A DNA stretch of 64,000 nucleotides from Alphaproteobacteria bacterium (GTDB lineage Bacteria; Pseudomonadota; Alphaproteobacteria; Micavibrionales; Micavibrionaceae): the NCBI GenBank assembly GCA_023384135.1, contig JAHDXS010000001.1:1141978-1205977 (forward strand). The letters run 5' to 3'. The notes under the pieces were generated by a model. That model saw only the letters and a list, made by a program, of their open reading frames with translations, was not told where the DNA came from and did no database searches. Positions 17,970 through 28,184 of this stretch are shown piece by piece. Positions within the stretch are counted from its first letter, which is position 1, and every line of letters starts with the position of its first letter. The position numbers and the translations under genes were made by a program.

Positions 17970-19190
17970 ATGATCTCATATCATGAGGCTCTGCGTTTAA
18001 TTTCCGGCCTTGCCCAGTCCCGGTCTCTCGGAACGGAGCCTGTTTCGCTTGCCGATGCGGTGGGACGGGTTTGTTCAGACGAAGTCAAGGCCGGAATAGA
18101 TAACCCGCCCTTCGACAACGCCGCTATGGACGGCTTTGCCGTCTGTCTTTCCGATTTTCAGACGGCTTGTTTCCCGGAGCCCCATATTTTAAAAATCTCA
18201 GGCATCCTCGCAGCCGGACAAAACGCGTCGGGGTTAGTTTGCGAAGGGGGATGCTGGCAGGTTATGACTGGTGCACCGTTTCCCTCTAACGCCGATGCGA
18301 TTGTGCCGGTCGAAGAGGTAAAAATCGACGCAGACAGAGTGACTTTTTCAGCCCTGCCTAAAATAGGACAGCACATAAGGCGCGTTGGCGAGGACTTCAA
18401 ATCAGGTACAACCCTCCTTCATCGTGGGCAACATATTACACCCCTGCATATTCTACCTCTGGCAACAGCCGGTATTTCTCATATTCAGATATTTAAAAAA
18501 CCGAAAGTTCTCTATCTTTCCACCGGGGCTGAAATTATCGATAATCTGGACAGCACTTTGGGTGCTGGTCAGATTTTCAATTCGAATAAGCCGTTTGCCC
18601 AAGCATATTTACAAACCGTTGGAGCAGATGTTCGCACCATAAACACCCTCGGAGATGACCCGAATCTTTTTGTAAAGGTCTTGGATAAGGCCCAGAGCGA
18701 TGGTTTTGATGTTGTTGTTTCTTCGGGAGCTGTCTCAGCAGGAAAGTACGACTTTGTGCTTGAGACTTTGAAAGCTATCGGAGCGGATGTCTTATATCAC
18801 AAAGTTAGAATGAAGCCTGGGAAACCTAACCTTTTGGCCCGCCTCCCTTCAGGCGCCCCCTATTTTGGTCTGCCTGGCAACCCTGTGGCAACGGCTGTCG
18901 GCTTAAGGTTTTTTGTTCGCGAGGCTCTGAGAGTCATGCAGAGGCAACCTCAAGAGAAGCCGATATTCGCTGCCTGCACAATCAATCTTCTAAGAAAGCC
19001 CGGGCTGCATCTTATTCTTAAAAGCGCCCTTACGTACTCTGAAGCCGGGCAGGTCAGGTTCGAAATTTTAGACGGCCAAGAATCCTTTAAAACCAGCCCG
19101 TTCCTGACAATGAACAGCTGGGCGCATATTCCTGAGGAGCATGTTCAAATCAACGAAGGTCAGATTTTTCAGGTTTTTCCGCCGTTTTAG
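17970..19190 (+). CDS. moeA: molybdopterin molybdenumtransferase MoeA
   Basis: MoeA (406 residues) inserts molybdate into adenylated molybdopterin. Recognisable parts are NPPFDNAAMDGFAV (N-terminal signature), GCWQVMTGAPFPSNADAIVPVEEV, the MPT-binding VSSGAVSAGKYDF (SGG-like loop with an alanine) and MKPGKPNLLARL with the GLPGNPVA motif. It supplies molybdenum cofactor for NarG. Its stop overlaps by three bases the stop of the convergent Crp/Fnr gene. Confidence 0.95.
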   Translation: MISYHEALRLISGLAQSRSLGTEPVSLADAVGRVCSDEVKAGIDNPPFDNAAMDGFAVCLSDFQTACFPEPHILKISGILAAGQNASGLVCEGGCWQVMTGAPFPSNADAIVPVEEVKIDADRVTFSALPKIGQHIRRVGEDFKSGTTLLHRGQHITPLHILPLATAGISHIQIFKKPKVLYLSTGAEIIDNLDSTLGAGQIFNSNKPFAQAYLQTVGADVRTINTLGDDPNLFVKVLDKAQSDGFDVVVSSGAVSAGKYDFVLETLKAIGADVLYHKVRMKPGKPNLLARLPSGAPYFGLPGNPVATAVGLRFFVREALRVMQRQPQEKPIFAACTINLLRKPGLHLILKSALTYSEAGQVRFEILDGQESFKTSPFLTMNSWAHIPEEHVQINEGQIFQVFPPF

Positions 19191-19933
19191 TGGTGCAGAG
19201 GGCACTGACCACAATCCTCTTTATTATGCTTATGGCAAATAGAAGCTGAATCCATGTCACAAAAGTGACAGAGCGCGAAGGCATCTCTCATGCGAATGAT
19301 ATCATCTTCAACTTCAATCCCCATGCCCTTCATCTGCTTAAGCGTCCGAGAAAACGTTTCTGGTGTCATGCCCAAGTAGTTGGCGATCGTCTGTTTTCTG
19401 AAAGGCAAAGAAAATTCCAAATTCTCATGGCCGGCCTCCAGATGCTTAGTAAGAAAATAATATCCAACCCTTTGCAGGGGGGACTTGATATTCATAGCAT
19501 CAATCTGGTGCATCGCATTCTTGTAGTGATGCGTCACAATCTTCAAAAGATTGACGGCAAAATACGAGTCTTCAAGAACTTGTGCTTTTACGATACGCTC
19601 GGGGATCATCAGAAGTTTTGATTTTGTCATGGCCTGTACGGAAATTGGAGAAGGTCCGCCCATAAAAAGAACAGCCTCCATACAGGTATCCCCCGGCTCC
19701 AGCATGCGTATCGTTGCCTCGTGCCCCTCTTCGTTAAGCCGCAAAGTTTTCAAGGTTCCTTCAAGAACCAGATACAGACCTTGCGGCTTGTCCCCTTGTT
19801 GTACAAGCAGGTGTGAAGCATCATGCTCCTGTATAACGGAATGGGATAGAATAATCTCAAGGTTCCTATCCTGCAAACCATCGAAAATTCGTGGTCTTTT
19901 GGCGCCCGAAAAATCTTTGGGAAGGGTTATCAT
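19187..19933 (-). CDS. Crp/Fnr regulator with a C-terminal cysteine cluster
   Basis: This 248-residue regulator has a cNMP-fold effector domain (residues 30-140, GLYLVLEGTLKTLRL) and a winged helix with recognition region YLGMTPETFSRTLKQM. It lacks the N-terminal cysteine group of E. coli FNR. The last 27 residues instead carry Cys222, 225, 233, 241 and 244 with several histidines, starting CHFCDMD. B. subtilis Fnr binds its Fe-S cluster through C-terminal cysteines, so an oxygen-sensing cluster here is plausible. It shares an FNR box (19969-19982) with narK and is probably autoregulated. Confidence 0.88.
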   Translation of the reverse strand: MITLPKDFSGAKRPRIFDGLQDRNLEIILSHSVIQEHDASHLLVQQGDKPQGLYLVLEGTLKTLRLNEEGHEATIRMLEPGDTCMEAVLFMGGPSPISVQAMTKSKLLMIPERIVKAQVLEDSYFAVNLLKIVTHHYKNAMHQIDAMNIKSPLQRVGYYFLTKHLEAGHENLEFSLPFRKQTIANYLGMTPETFSRTLKQMKGMGIEVEDDIIRMRDAFALCHFCDMDSASICHKHNKEDCGQCPLHH

Positions 19934-19968
19934 GCTACTACGTCTCGTTGTTTTCTATTTTTTAGCGC

Positions 19969-20010
19969 TTGATCTGAATCAAGTTATCGTTTGATCCCCG
20001 CATGCGATAT
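19969..20010 (+). promoter_or_regulatory. FNR-type promoter between the Crp/Fnr gene and narK
   Basis: Box TTGATCTGAATCAA at 19969-19982 is followed by CGATAT (20005-20010) at the -10 position. This predicts a start near 20017, which rules out the ATG at 20002 for narK. On the other strand the box centre is 42.5 bases before the regulator's ATG. Confidence 0.75.
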
Positions 20011-20085
20011 TACCCGCAATTTAAGGGAAAGAAAACCATTCTTCCTTTTAAAGCAAATGCATACGTATGTTCACAGAGATATCAC

Positions 20086-22725
20086 ATGTCCTTCAAAAAC
20101 GATCAAAGCCTTGCGCTCTCACTCACCACCCTAGCCTTTACGGTCTGCTTTGCCGTCTGGACGATTTTTGCGATTATCGGCGTCCAGATCAAGGAGGATA
20201 TGGGTCTGAATGATACACAATTCAGCCTGCTGATCGGCACTCCGATCCTAACAGGGTCTCTGATCAGGCTATTTTTGGGGATTTGGGCCGATCAGTATGG
20301 TGGGCGCCCGATCTTCATGGCTGTGATGCTGTCCTCTGCCTTTTTTACCTGGTGCCTGACTTATGCCGATACCTATGAAATGCTCCTCCTTACTGCTTTG
20401 GGGGTGGGTTTGTCGGGAGGAAGCTTTGTTGTCGGTATTGCCTACCTCTCGAAATGGTACGATAAGGCCCATCAGGGTACAGCTCTGGGCGTTTACGGTA
20501 TGGGTAATATAGGGGCCGCCGTAACCAAGTTCGTTGCGCCGTTTGTCATGGTTTCCTACGGCTGGCACACCGTCGCGCAAGTCTGGGCTCTATGTCTTGT
20601 GGTTATGGCGACCCTGTTTTGGATTATGACTAAAGACGAACCGCAGATCCAAGTGCAAAAAGCATCGAAAACCGCTCCAAAATCAACGTGGGAGTCGCTC
20701 AAACCCCTTAAAAAGCTTCAAGTCTGGCGCTTTTCGCTCTACTACTTTTTCGTTTTCGGTGGGTTTGTCGCCTTGGCTCTGTGGCTGCCGCGCTACTATG
20801 TGGGCGTATACGGCATGGATATCAAGACAGCAGGGATGTTGGCGGCTTTGTTCTCCGTGGCAGGGTCTCTTTTCCGCGCAGTAGGTGGCTATCTGTCGGA
20901 TAAATACGGTGCGCGGACAGTCATGTACTGGACGTTCTTTGTTTGCGCAGCCTGCTGCTTTCTTCTCTCCTATCCGCAGACCGATTACGTCGTTCATGGG
21001 ATCAAGAGCGACATCGCCTTCAGCTTCGGATGGGATTTTATCCCCTTTACCGCCATCGTGTTTGTTCTTGGTTTCTTTATGTCCCTCGGCAAGGCCGCAA
21101 TCTATAAACACATTCCGGTTTATTATCCGAATGATGTTGGCTCTGTTGCGGGTATCGTTGGGCTGATCGGCGGACTGGGCGGTTTTTTTCTGCCGTTAGC
21201 TTTCGGGATGATGAATGATTGGATAGGGATTTGGACAAGCTGTTTCATGCTCATGTTCGGGCTTGTAACGATTGCTTTCATGTGGATGCATGTCTCGATC
21301 CGATTGATGGAGCGGCAAAAATTTCCAGAAATCGCCAAACCAGCCTATTTTACAGAGCTTGAAAAAAGTCCAGTGCTTAGGGTCTGGAAGCCGGAGGAGG
21401 AAAATTTCTGGCTGTCAGAAGGACAGAAGATTGCCCAACGGAATCTTTGGCTATCGATTCCTGCGCTTTTTCTTGCATTTGCTTTATGGATGGTTTGGAG
21501 TGTCGTGGTCGTTAATCTACCAAAAATCGGATTTAATTTTTCAACCGAGGAGCTGTTCTGGCTTACAGCTCTGCCGGGACTTTCAGGGGCTACGCTTCGT
21601 ATTTTCTATGCCTTTATGATTCCTATATTCGGAGGGCGACGTTGGACAGCTTTGAGCACAGCGTCACTGTTAATCCCCGCTTTAGGTATCGGTGTAGCTG
21701 TTCAAGACCCTCAGACACCCTATGCTGTGTTTTTGATTTTAGCATTACTCTGTGGTCTGGGAGGAGGAAATTTTGCCTCTAGTATGGCAAATATCGCCTT
21801 CTTTTTCCCTAAAAAAGAAAAAGGTAATGCGCTGGCCCTTAATGCAGGACTAGGGAATCTGGGTGTTAGTGCTGTACAATTCCTTGTACCTATCGTAATT
21901 GGCTTTAACCTCTTCGGCGGCTTAGCCGGAAGTCCGCAAAGCGCAGGGGATACCCAACTCTGGGTTCAGAATGCGGCGCTGATTTGGGTTCCGTTTATCT
22001 TGATTTCCTCGATTTTATCATGGTTTTACATGAATGATATCGCAGATGCGAAAGCTTCTCTGGCCTCGCAAATGGCTATTTTTCAGCGTAAACACAACTG
22101 GATTATGTGTGTTCTTTATATCGGAACATTCGGTTCGTTTATTGGGTTTTCGGCAGGATTTCCGCTTCTGGCAAAATCTCAGTTCCCAGAGGTTGATTCC
22201 TTGCAGCTTGCCTTCTTGGGTCCGCTTCTGGGCGCGTTGACCCGTGCCGGCAGCGGTTGGATATCGGATAAGTTTGGAGGCGGGCGGGTTACGCTTTGGG
22301 TTTTCATCGTCATGATATTGGGTACGCTGGGCGTGATCTATTTCCTTGGTATAAAAGAACAGGCGGGTGCCTTTTATGGCTTTTTTGCCATGTTTATTTT
22401 GCTTTTTGCAGCCACCGGTGTGGGCAATGCCTCAACGTTCCAAATGATACCTGTCATTTTCTGGAAAGATCTCAAGAGAGCCTTAGCTGGGGAAACTGAA
22501 GAGAATGTCCGTAAGGCTTCTGAGCGTGAGTCAGCCGCTGTAATCGGATTTAGCTCAGCGATTGGTGCCTTTGGTGCATTCTTTATTCCCAAGAGCTACG
22601 GGTCTTCAATTGCCATGACCGGCACACCGGAAGCGGCGCTTTGGGTATTTGCAGGATTTTATACGCTTTGCCTGATCTTGACGTGGTTCTTCTACACACG
22701 AAAAGGCGCTGAGATACCCTGCTAA
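20086..22725 (+). CDS. narK: fused NarK1-NarK2 nitrate/nitrite transporter
   Basis: An 879-residue protein with two tandem major-facilitator domains of about 12 helices each. The first half has RLFLGIWADQYGGRP and the GIVGLIGGLGGFFLPL motif. The second half starts near residue 450 and has the nitrate signature GLGGGNFASSMANIAFFFP. Fused NarK proteins in denitrifiers combine proton-driven nitrate uptake with nitrate/nitrite exchange. I chose the ATG at 20086 because it lies downstream of the predicted promoter and starts the homologous region (MSFKNDQ). NarG follows 80 bases downstream from its own FNR-type promoter. Confidence 0.93.
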   Translation: MSFKNDQSLALSLTTLAFTVCFAVWTIFAIIGVQIKEDMGLNDTQFSLLIGTPILTGSLIRLFLGIWADQYGGRPIFMAVMLSSAFFTWCLTYADTYEMLLLTALGVGLSGGSFVVGIAYLSKWYDKAHQGTALGVYGMGNIGAAVTKFVAPFVMVSYGWHTVAQVWALCLVVMATLFWIMTKDEPQIQVQKASKTAPKSTWESLKPLKKLQVWRFSLYYFFVFGGFVALALWLPRYYVGVYGMDIKTAGMLAALFSVAGSLFRAVGGYLSDKYGARTVMYWTFFVCAACCFLLSYPQTDYVVHGIKSDIAFSFGWDFIPFTAIVFVLGFFMSLGKAAIYKHIPVYYPNDVGSVAGIVGLIGGLGGFFLPLAFGMMNDWIGIWTSCFMLMFGLVTIAFMWMHVSIRLMERQKFPEIAKPAYFTELEKSPVLRVWKPEEENFWLSEGQKIAQRNLWLSIPALFLAFALWMVWSVVVVNLPKIGFNFSTEELFWLTALPGLSGATLRIFYAFMIPIFGGRRWTALSTASLLIPALGIGVAVQDPQTPYAVFLILALLCGLGGGNFASSMANIAFFFPKKEKGNALALNAGLGNLGVSAVQFLVPIVIGFNLFGGLAGSPQSAGDTQLWVQNAALIWVPFILISSILSWFYMNDIADAKASLASQMAIFQRKHNWIMCVLYIGTFGSFIGFSAGFPLLAKSQFPEVDSLQLAFLGPLLGALTRAGSGWISDKFGGGRVTLWVFIVMILGTLGVIYFLGIKEQAGAFYGFFAMFILLFAATGVGNASTFQMIPVIFWKDLKRALAGETEENVRKASERESAAVIGFSSAIGAFGAFFIPKSYGSSIAMTGTPEAALWVFAGFYTLCLILTWFFYTRKGAEIPC

Positions 22726-22739
22726 GAATTGTCATCTCC

Positions 22740-22781
22740 TTGATCTGAATCAAGGGGAGGTTTCGCGGACAGGCACAGAAT
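22740..22781 (+). promoter_or_regulatory. FNR-type promoter of narGHJI
   Basis: Box TTGATCTGAATCAA at 22740-22753 and CAGAAT at 22776-22781 (-10 position) predict a start near 22788, 17 bases before narG. Confidence 0.82.
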
Positions 22782-22804
22782 GCAGGCCATCAGGAGTTAA
22801 GAGC

Positions 22805-25800
22805 ATGAGCTATTTCATCGATCGGATCACATACTTTTCACAGAAACGGGAACCGTTCTCAAATGGGCACGGCGTGACCACCGACGAGAATCGGGCATGG
22901 GAAAAGGCCTACCGGGACCGTTGGGCGCACGATAAAGTGGTCCGCTCGACGCATGGTGTGAACTGTACTGGATCCTGTTCCTGGAAAATTTATGTTAAGA
23001 ACGGTCTGATTACTTGGGAAACCCAGCAAACCGATTATCCGCGCACGAGACCCGATCTTCCGAATCATGAACCCCGTGGATGCTCTCGCGGCGCAAGCTA
23101 CAGCTGGTACATATATTCAGCCAACAGGCTGAAATACCCTATGGTACGTAAACGCCTACTAAAACTCTGGCGGGAGACCAAACAGAAATCCGGAGGCAAC
23201 CCTGTGAAGGCTTGGGCGGCGATCCAAGTAGACCAAGATAACAGAAAATTCTATCAAAAAGTTCGCGGTCTCGGCGGATTCGTGCGGGCCGGATGGGATG
23301 AAGTCAACGAAATTATTGCGGCCGCAAATATATATACAATCAAGGAGTATGGGCCGGATCGTATCATCGGTTTTTCGCCCATTCCGGCCATGTCGATGAT
23401 CTCTTACGCTGCGGGTTCTCGCTATTTGTCTTTGCTCGGCGGCGTGTGCATGAGCTTTTATGATTGGTATTGCGACCTTCCGCCTTCTAGCCCGCAAACA
23501 TGGGGCGAACAGACGGATGTGCCCGAAAGCGCAGACTGGTACAATTCAGGCTTTATCATTATGTGGGGGTCTAACGTGCCGCAAACACGTACACCCGATG
23601 CTCACTTCATGACCGAAGCTCGCTATAAGGGCACGCAAGTTGTTACGATTACACCCGATTATTCCGAAGCTTCGAAATTCGGCGATATCTGGCTGAACCC
23701 ACGTCAAGGTACCGACGCAGCACTGGGTATGGCGATGGGGCACGTCATTCTCAAAGAATTCCATCTCGAAAAGCCATCCGAATATTTTGACGATTATTGC
23801 CGCGCCTATTCGGATATGCCGTTTCTTGTGAAGTTGGAAGAACGTGATGGACGTTTTGTTCCGGGACGTATGGTGCGCGCATCCGATTTCAAGGGCGATC
23901 TGAACGAAAAGAACAATCCCGAATGGAAGACCGTTTGTTTTGATGAGGAAACGGATCAGGTTACTGTGCCCACAGGATCCATTGGCTTCCGCTGGGGCGA
24001 AGAAGGAAAGTGGAATATCGTCCCCGCTGACTCAAAAACAGGGAAATCCATCCGTCCGCGCATGACTTTGCTCGGTAAGCATGACGACATCGTCAAAGTC
24101 GGTTTCCCCTATTTCGGTGGTCAGACACACGAAACAGGGTATTTTGAGCCAAATGCCAACGAAGATGTTTTGGAGCGCAATATTCCCGTTCGTATTCTTG
24201 ATCTAAACGGTGAAAAAGTTCCGGTTGCTTGCGTATTTGATCTGCTCTGCGCACAATACGGCATCGAACGTGCCGGTCTGGGCGGCGATCATGTCGCATC
24301 CACCTATGAGGAAAATATCCCCTATACACCGAAATGGCAGGAAAACATTACGGGCGTTCCAGCTGAAAAAGTCATTCAGGTCGCCCGCGCCTTCGCACAT
24401 AACGCCCATGTCACCAAGGGCAAATCGATGATCATCATCGGTGCGGCGATGAACCACTGGTACCACATGGACATGAACTACCGCGCTTGCATCAATATGC
24501 TGGTTTTCTGCGGGTGCATTGGTCAATCAGGGGGTGGCTGGTCGCATTATGTCGGACAGGAAAAGCTGCGCCCGCAAACCGGATGGGCACCGCTGGCTTT
24601 TGCACTGGACTGGAACCGTCCTCCACGTCAGCAAAACTCGACATCATTCTTCTATGCGCACACGGATCAATGGCGGTATGAGACGCTAGAGCTTGATGAA
24701 ATCCTTTCTCCGCTGGCGGATCGCAGCAAATGGGCCGGATCTCTTATCGATTGCAATATCCGATCTGAACGGATGGGATGGTTGCCCTCTGCTCCACAAT
24801 TGGAAGAGAGCCCACTTGCCCTTGTGAAAGAAGCTGAGAAAGCTGGCTTGGATCCCGTTGAGCATGTGGTAGAACGCCTGTCTTCCGGTAATTTGCGCAT
24901 GTCCTGCGAGGATCCAGATGATCCGCGCAACTGGCCGCGTAATATGTTTGTCTGGCGCTCGAATATCCTTGGTTCCAGCGGTAAGGGGCATGAATACTTT
25001 CTCAAGCATTTTCTGGGCACGCAACACGGTGTACAGGGCAAGGATCTGGGTGATGAAGGGCCAGGACGTTCTTCTGAAGTCGTCTGGCATGATCAAGCGC
25101 CGGAAGGCAAACTTGATCTGGTGGTTACACTCGACTTTCGGATGTCAACAACCTGCATTTACTCAGACATCGTTTTGCCAACCGCAAGCTGGTACGAGAA
25201 AAACGATCTGAACACTTCGGATATGCATCCCTTTATTCACCCGCTATCCAAAGCGATTGATCCCGTCTGGCAAAGCAGATCAGATTGGGAAATCTATAAA
25301 GGGTTTGCGAAGAAGTTTTCTGAGCTTTGTGTTGGTCATTTGGGCGTTGAGAAGGAAATTGTTCTTAACCCTATCCAACACGATACGCCCGGAGAATTGT
25401 CCCAGCCCGATGTGAAGGAATGGCGCAAGGGTGAATGCCCACTTATTCCCGGAAAGACAGCGCCAAGCATGAAGGTGGTGGAGCGCGATTATCCGGCTAC
25501 ATACGAGCGTTTCACCACGCTTGGGCCTTTGTTGGAGAAGCTAGGAAATGGCGGCAAAGGGATTGGCTGGCATACACAGCATGAGGTCGATTTTCTCAAA
25601 AAACTCAACGGTGAAAAACAAGGGCGCGTTAAAATAGAAACTGATATTGATGCCTGCGAAACGGTTCTGTCTCTTGCCCCTGAAACAAACGGGGAGGTCG
25701 CTGTTAAAGCTTGGGCGGCGCTTGGTAAGATCACAGGGCGCGATCATAGGCATCTAGCCTTGCCAAAAGAGGAAGAAAAAATCCGCTTCCGCGATATTCA

Positions 25801-26533
25801 GGCGCAACCGCGTAAAATCATCAGCTCTCCTACTTGGAGTGGTATTGAGTCCGAGCATGTCTGCTATAATGCAGGCTATACTAACGTGCATGAATTTATA
25901 CCCTGGCGTACGCTCACAGGCCGCCAGCAGCTTTATCAAGATCACCCATGGATGATCGATTTTGGTGAGGCTCTGGTTTCTTACCGCCCCCCGATTAACA
26001 CGCGCACTGTGCAACATATGCTGGATAAGCATGGGGAAGAGGCACCGACAATCCTGCTCAACTTCATCACCCCGCACCAGAAATGGGGTATTCACTCCAC
26101 CTATACGGACAATCTGCACATGCTTACGCTTTCGCGCGGCGGTCCCATCGTCTGGGTTAGCGAAGTGGATGCCAAAAAGATCGGGGTTAAGGATAATGAC
26201 TGGCTAGAGGTCTTCAACACCAATGGCGCCATTGTAGCCCGCTCCGTCGTTTCCCAGCGCGTTAATGAAGGCATGATGTTGATGTATCACGCTCAGGAAA
26301 AGCTGGTGCATACGCCAGGCAGTCAAATCACAAATGCGCGCGGAGGGATCCATAATTCCGTTACTCGTGCCACCGTGAAGCCGACGCATATGATCGGCGG
26401 CTACGCCCAGCTCTCTTATGGATTTAACTATTATGGCACTGTCGGCTCAAACCGTGATGAGTTCGTGATTGTCCGCAAAATGGACAAGGTGGACTGGATG
26501 GATGAACCCGCTCAAACGGAGGCAGCAGAATAA
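22805..26533 (+). CDS. narG: respiratory nitrate reductase alpha subunit
   Basis: This 1242-residue molybdoenzyme reduces nitrate to nitrite on the cytoplasmic side of the inner membrane. The N-terminus has HGVNCTGSCSWKIYVKNG, the FS0 4Fe-4S site (His and three Cys with a later Cys in RGCSRGASYS), followed by the Mo-bisPGD-binding domains. YNAGYTNVHEFIPWRTLTGRQ and the LNFITPHQKWGIHSTYTDN block are typical of NarG. The length matches E. coli NarG (1247). There is no Tat signal, as expected for the cytoplasmic form. It heads narG-narH-small ORF-narJ-narI-parvulin. Confidence 0.97.
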   Translation: MSYFIDRITYFSQKREPFSNGHGVTTDENRAWEKAYRDRWAHDKVVRSTHGVNCTGSCSWKIYVKNGLITWETQQTDYPRTRPDLPNHEPRGCSRGASYSWYIYSANRLKYPMVRKRLLKLWRETKQKSGGNPVKAWAAIQVDQDNRKFYQKVRGLGGFVRAGWDEVNEIIAAANIYTIKEYGPDRIIGFSPIPAMSMISYAAGSRYLSLLGGVCMSFYDWYCDLPPSSPQTWGEQTDVPESADWYNSGFIIMWGSNVPQTRTPDAHFMTEARYKGTQVVTITPDYSEASKFGDIWLNPRQGTDAALGMAMGHVILKEFHLEKPSEYFDDYCRAYSDMPFLVKLEERDGRFVPGRMVRASDFKGDLNEKNNPEWKTVCFDEETDQVTVPTGSIGFRWGEEGKWNIVPADSKTGKSIRPRMTLLGKHDDIVKVGFPYFGGQTHETGYFEPNANEDVLERNIPVRILDLNGEKVPVACVFDLLCAQYGIERAGLGGDHVASTYEENIPYTPKWQENITGVPAEKVIQVARAFAHNAHVTKGKSMIIIGAAMNHWYHMDMNYRACINMLVFCGCIGQSGGGWSHYVGQEKLRPQTGWAPLAFALDWNRPPRQQNSTSFFYAHTDQWRYETLELDEILSPLADRSKWAGSLIDCNIRSERMGWLPSAPQLEESPLALVKEAEKAGLDPVEHVVERLSSGNLRMSCEDPDDPRNWPRNMFVWRSNILGSSGKGHEYFLKHFLGTQHGVQGKDLGDEGPGRSSEVVWHDQAPEGKLDLVVTLDFRMSTTCIYSDIVLPTASWYEKNDLNTSDMHPFIHPLSKAIDPVWQSRSDWEIYKGFAKKFSELCVGHLGVEKEIVLNPIQHDTPGELSQPDVKEWRKGECPLIPGKTAPSMKVVERDYPATYERFTTLGPLLEKLGNGGKGIGWHTQHEVDFLKKLNGEKQGRVKIETDIDACETVLSLAPETNGEVAVKAWAALGKITGRDHRHLALPKEEEKIRFRDIQAQPRKIISSPTWSGIESEHVCYNAGYTNVHEFIPWRTLTGRQQLYQDHPWMIDFGEALVSYRPPINTRTVQHMLDKHGEEAPTILLNFITPHQKWGIHSTYTDNLHMLTLSRGGPIVWVSEVDAKKIGVKDNDWLEVFNTNGAIVARSVVSQRVNEGMMLMYHAQEKLVHTPGSQITNARGGIHNSVTRATVKPTHMIGGYAQLSYGFNYYGTVGSNRDEFVIVRKMDKVDWMDEPAQTEAAE

Positions 26534-26534
26534 A

Positions 26535-28163
26535 ATGAAAGTACGCGCACAAATTGGCAAAGTCTTAAATCTAGATAAATGCATCGGCTGCCATACATGC
26601 TCGGTCACCTGTAAAAACGTCTGGACTTCACGGGAAGGCGTTGAATATGCCTGGTTTAATAATGTTGAAACCAAACCCGGTATTGGTTACCCCAAGGAAT
26701 GGGAAAACCAGACAAAGTGGAAAGGCGGCTGGGAGCGGCACGCCAATGGAAAAATCCATCCAAAGCAGGGCTGCCGTTGGCGTATTCTCGCTAATATCTT
26801 TGGCAACCCCAACCTCCCAGAAATCGACGATTACTACGAACCTTTTACTTATGACTACGATCATCTGCAAAAAGCTCCGGAAATGAAAACCATGCCAACC
26901 GCGCGGCCTCGTTCGCTTGTTACAGGCGAACGCATGGAAAAAGTAAAGTGGGGCCCAAACTGGGAAGAAATTCTGGGTACTGAATTTGAACACCGCAAAA
27001 AAGATTACAATTTCAAAGACATTGAAAAAGAGATGTATGGCGAGTTTGAAAATACATTCATGATGTATCTTCCCCGTCTGTGCGAACACTGCCTGAACCC
27101 TACATGCGTTGCCTCTTGTCCCTCAGGATCCATCTATAAGCGTGAAGAAGATGGGATTGTTCTCGTGGATCAGGATAAATGCCGGGGCTGGCGCATGTGC
27201 ATATCCGGCTGTCCGTACAAGAAAATCTACTATAATTGGAGCACAGGCAAGGCAGAAAAATGCACCTTCTGCTATCCGCGCATCGAAAATGGCGAGCCAA
27301 CGGTTTGTTCTGAGACTTGCGTAGGACGCATCCGCTATCTGGGCGTGATCCTGTACGATGCAGACCGCATTCAAGAAGCCGCTAGCTGTGAAAACGAGGA
27401 AGATTTGTATGAGGCAATGTGTGATATTTTCCTCGATCCACACGACCCGGAGGTCATAGCCCAGGCACGACGCGATGGCATTCCTGAAAATTGGATCGAA
27501 GGTGCAAAAAACTCACCCGTCTATAAAATGGCGATCGATTGGAAAGTGGCCTTCCCGCTTCATCCGGAGTACCGCACTTTACCGATGGTCTGGTATATAC
27601 CGCCCCTTTCCCCCGTCCAATCTGCTGCGGCACAAGGAAAAATACCTACCCGCCCTGACGGGATCATGCCGGATCTCGATGATATGCGTATTCCTGTGAA
27701 ATATCTGGCAAATATGCTCACGGGCGGAAAGGAGGCTCCGATCCGGCTTGGCCTCAAGCGTATGATGGCGATGCGCCACTATATGAGGAGCAAGATGTTT
27801 GAAGGCCAGCCTGATACAGGCCTTCTGGATGAAGTTGGTTTGACCACAGATCTTGTTGAGGACATGTATAAGATTATGGCGATCGCTAACTATGAGGATC
27901 GCTACGTCATCCCGACCGGGCACAGAGAGGAAACACTTGATGCCTATGGCGAGAGCGGCGGATGCGGCTTTTCATTCGGCAACGGCTGCTCGTCACACAG
28001 TAACAGTGCGATTGACCTTTTCGAGCATCCGCAGCAATCACGCGGGCAAGCCGGAAGTAGCAAAGACAACCGCGTGAATACGATTTTTGAGCGCGATCAT
28101 TACGAAAAGGCATCTGCGGTCAAAAGTGGCTGCGGCGGCGGAAGCTGCGGCGGCTGTGGTTAA
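26535..28163 (+). CDS. narH: respiratory nitrate reductase beta subunit with a Cys-Gly tail
   Basis: NarH (542 residues) carries electrons from NarI to NarG through four Fe-S clusters. CIGCHTCSVTCKN, then CEHCLNPTCVASCP, CRGWRMCISGCPY (tryptophan marks the 3Fe-4S cluster) and CTFCYPRIENGEPTVCSETC give the four sets of ligands. The start at 26535, one base after the narG stop, begins MKVRAQIGKVLNLDKC. The C-terminus is unusual: after the normal end it has GCGFSFGNGC and then SGCGGGSCGGCG, a tail not part of the standard fold. A similar motif ends the next small ORF. Confidence 0.96.
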   Translation: MKVRAQIGKVLNLDKCIGCHTCSVTCKNVWTSREGVEYAWFNNVETKPGIGYPKEWENQTKWKGGWERHANGKIHPKQGCRWRILANIFGNPNLPEIDDYYEPFTYDYDHLQKAPEMKTMPTARPRSLVTGERMEKVKWGPNWEEILGTEFEHRKKDYNFKDIEKEMYGEFENTFMMYLPRLCEHCLNPTCVASCPSGSIYKREEDGIVLVDQDKCRGWRMCISGCPYKKIYYNWSTGKAEKCTFCYPRIENGEPTVCSETCVGRIRYLGVILYDADRIQEAASCENEEDLYEAMCDIFLDPHDPEVIAQARRDGIPENWIEGAKNSPVYKMAIDWKVAFPLHPEYRTLPMVWYIPPLSPVQSAAAQGKIPTRPDGIMPDLDDMRIPVKYLANMLTGGKEAPIRLGLKRMMAMRHYMRSKMFEGQPDTGLLDEVGLTTDLVEDMYKIMAIANYEDRYVIPTGHREETLDAYGESGGCGFSFGNGCSSHSNSAIDLFEHPQQSRGQAGSSKDNRVNTIFERDHYEKASAVKSGCGGGSCGGCG

Positions 28164-28184
28164 ATTTTATATGAGGAGAGTATC

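Noticed and set aside
20002..20085. 28-residue N-terminal extension of NarK
   Set aside because: Lies ahead of the predicted FNR-dependent transcription start and is not part of the transporter family.
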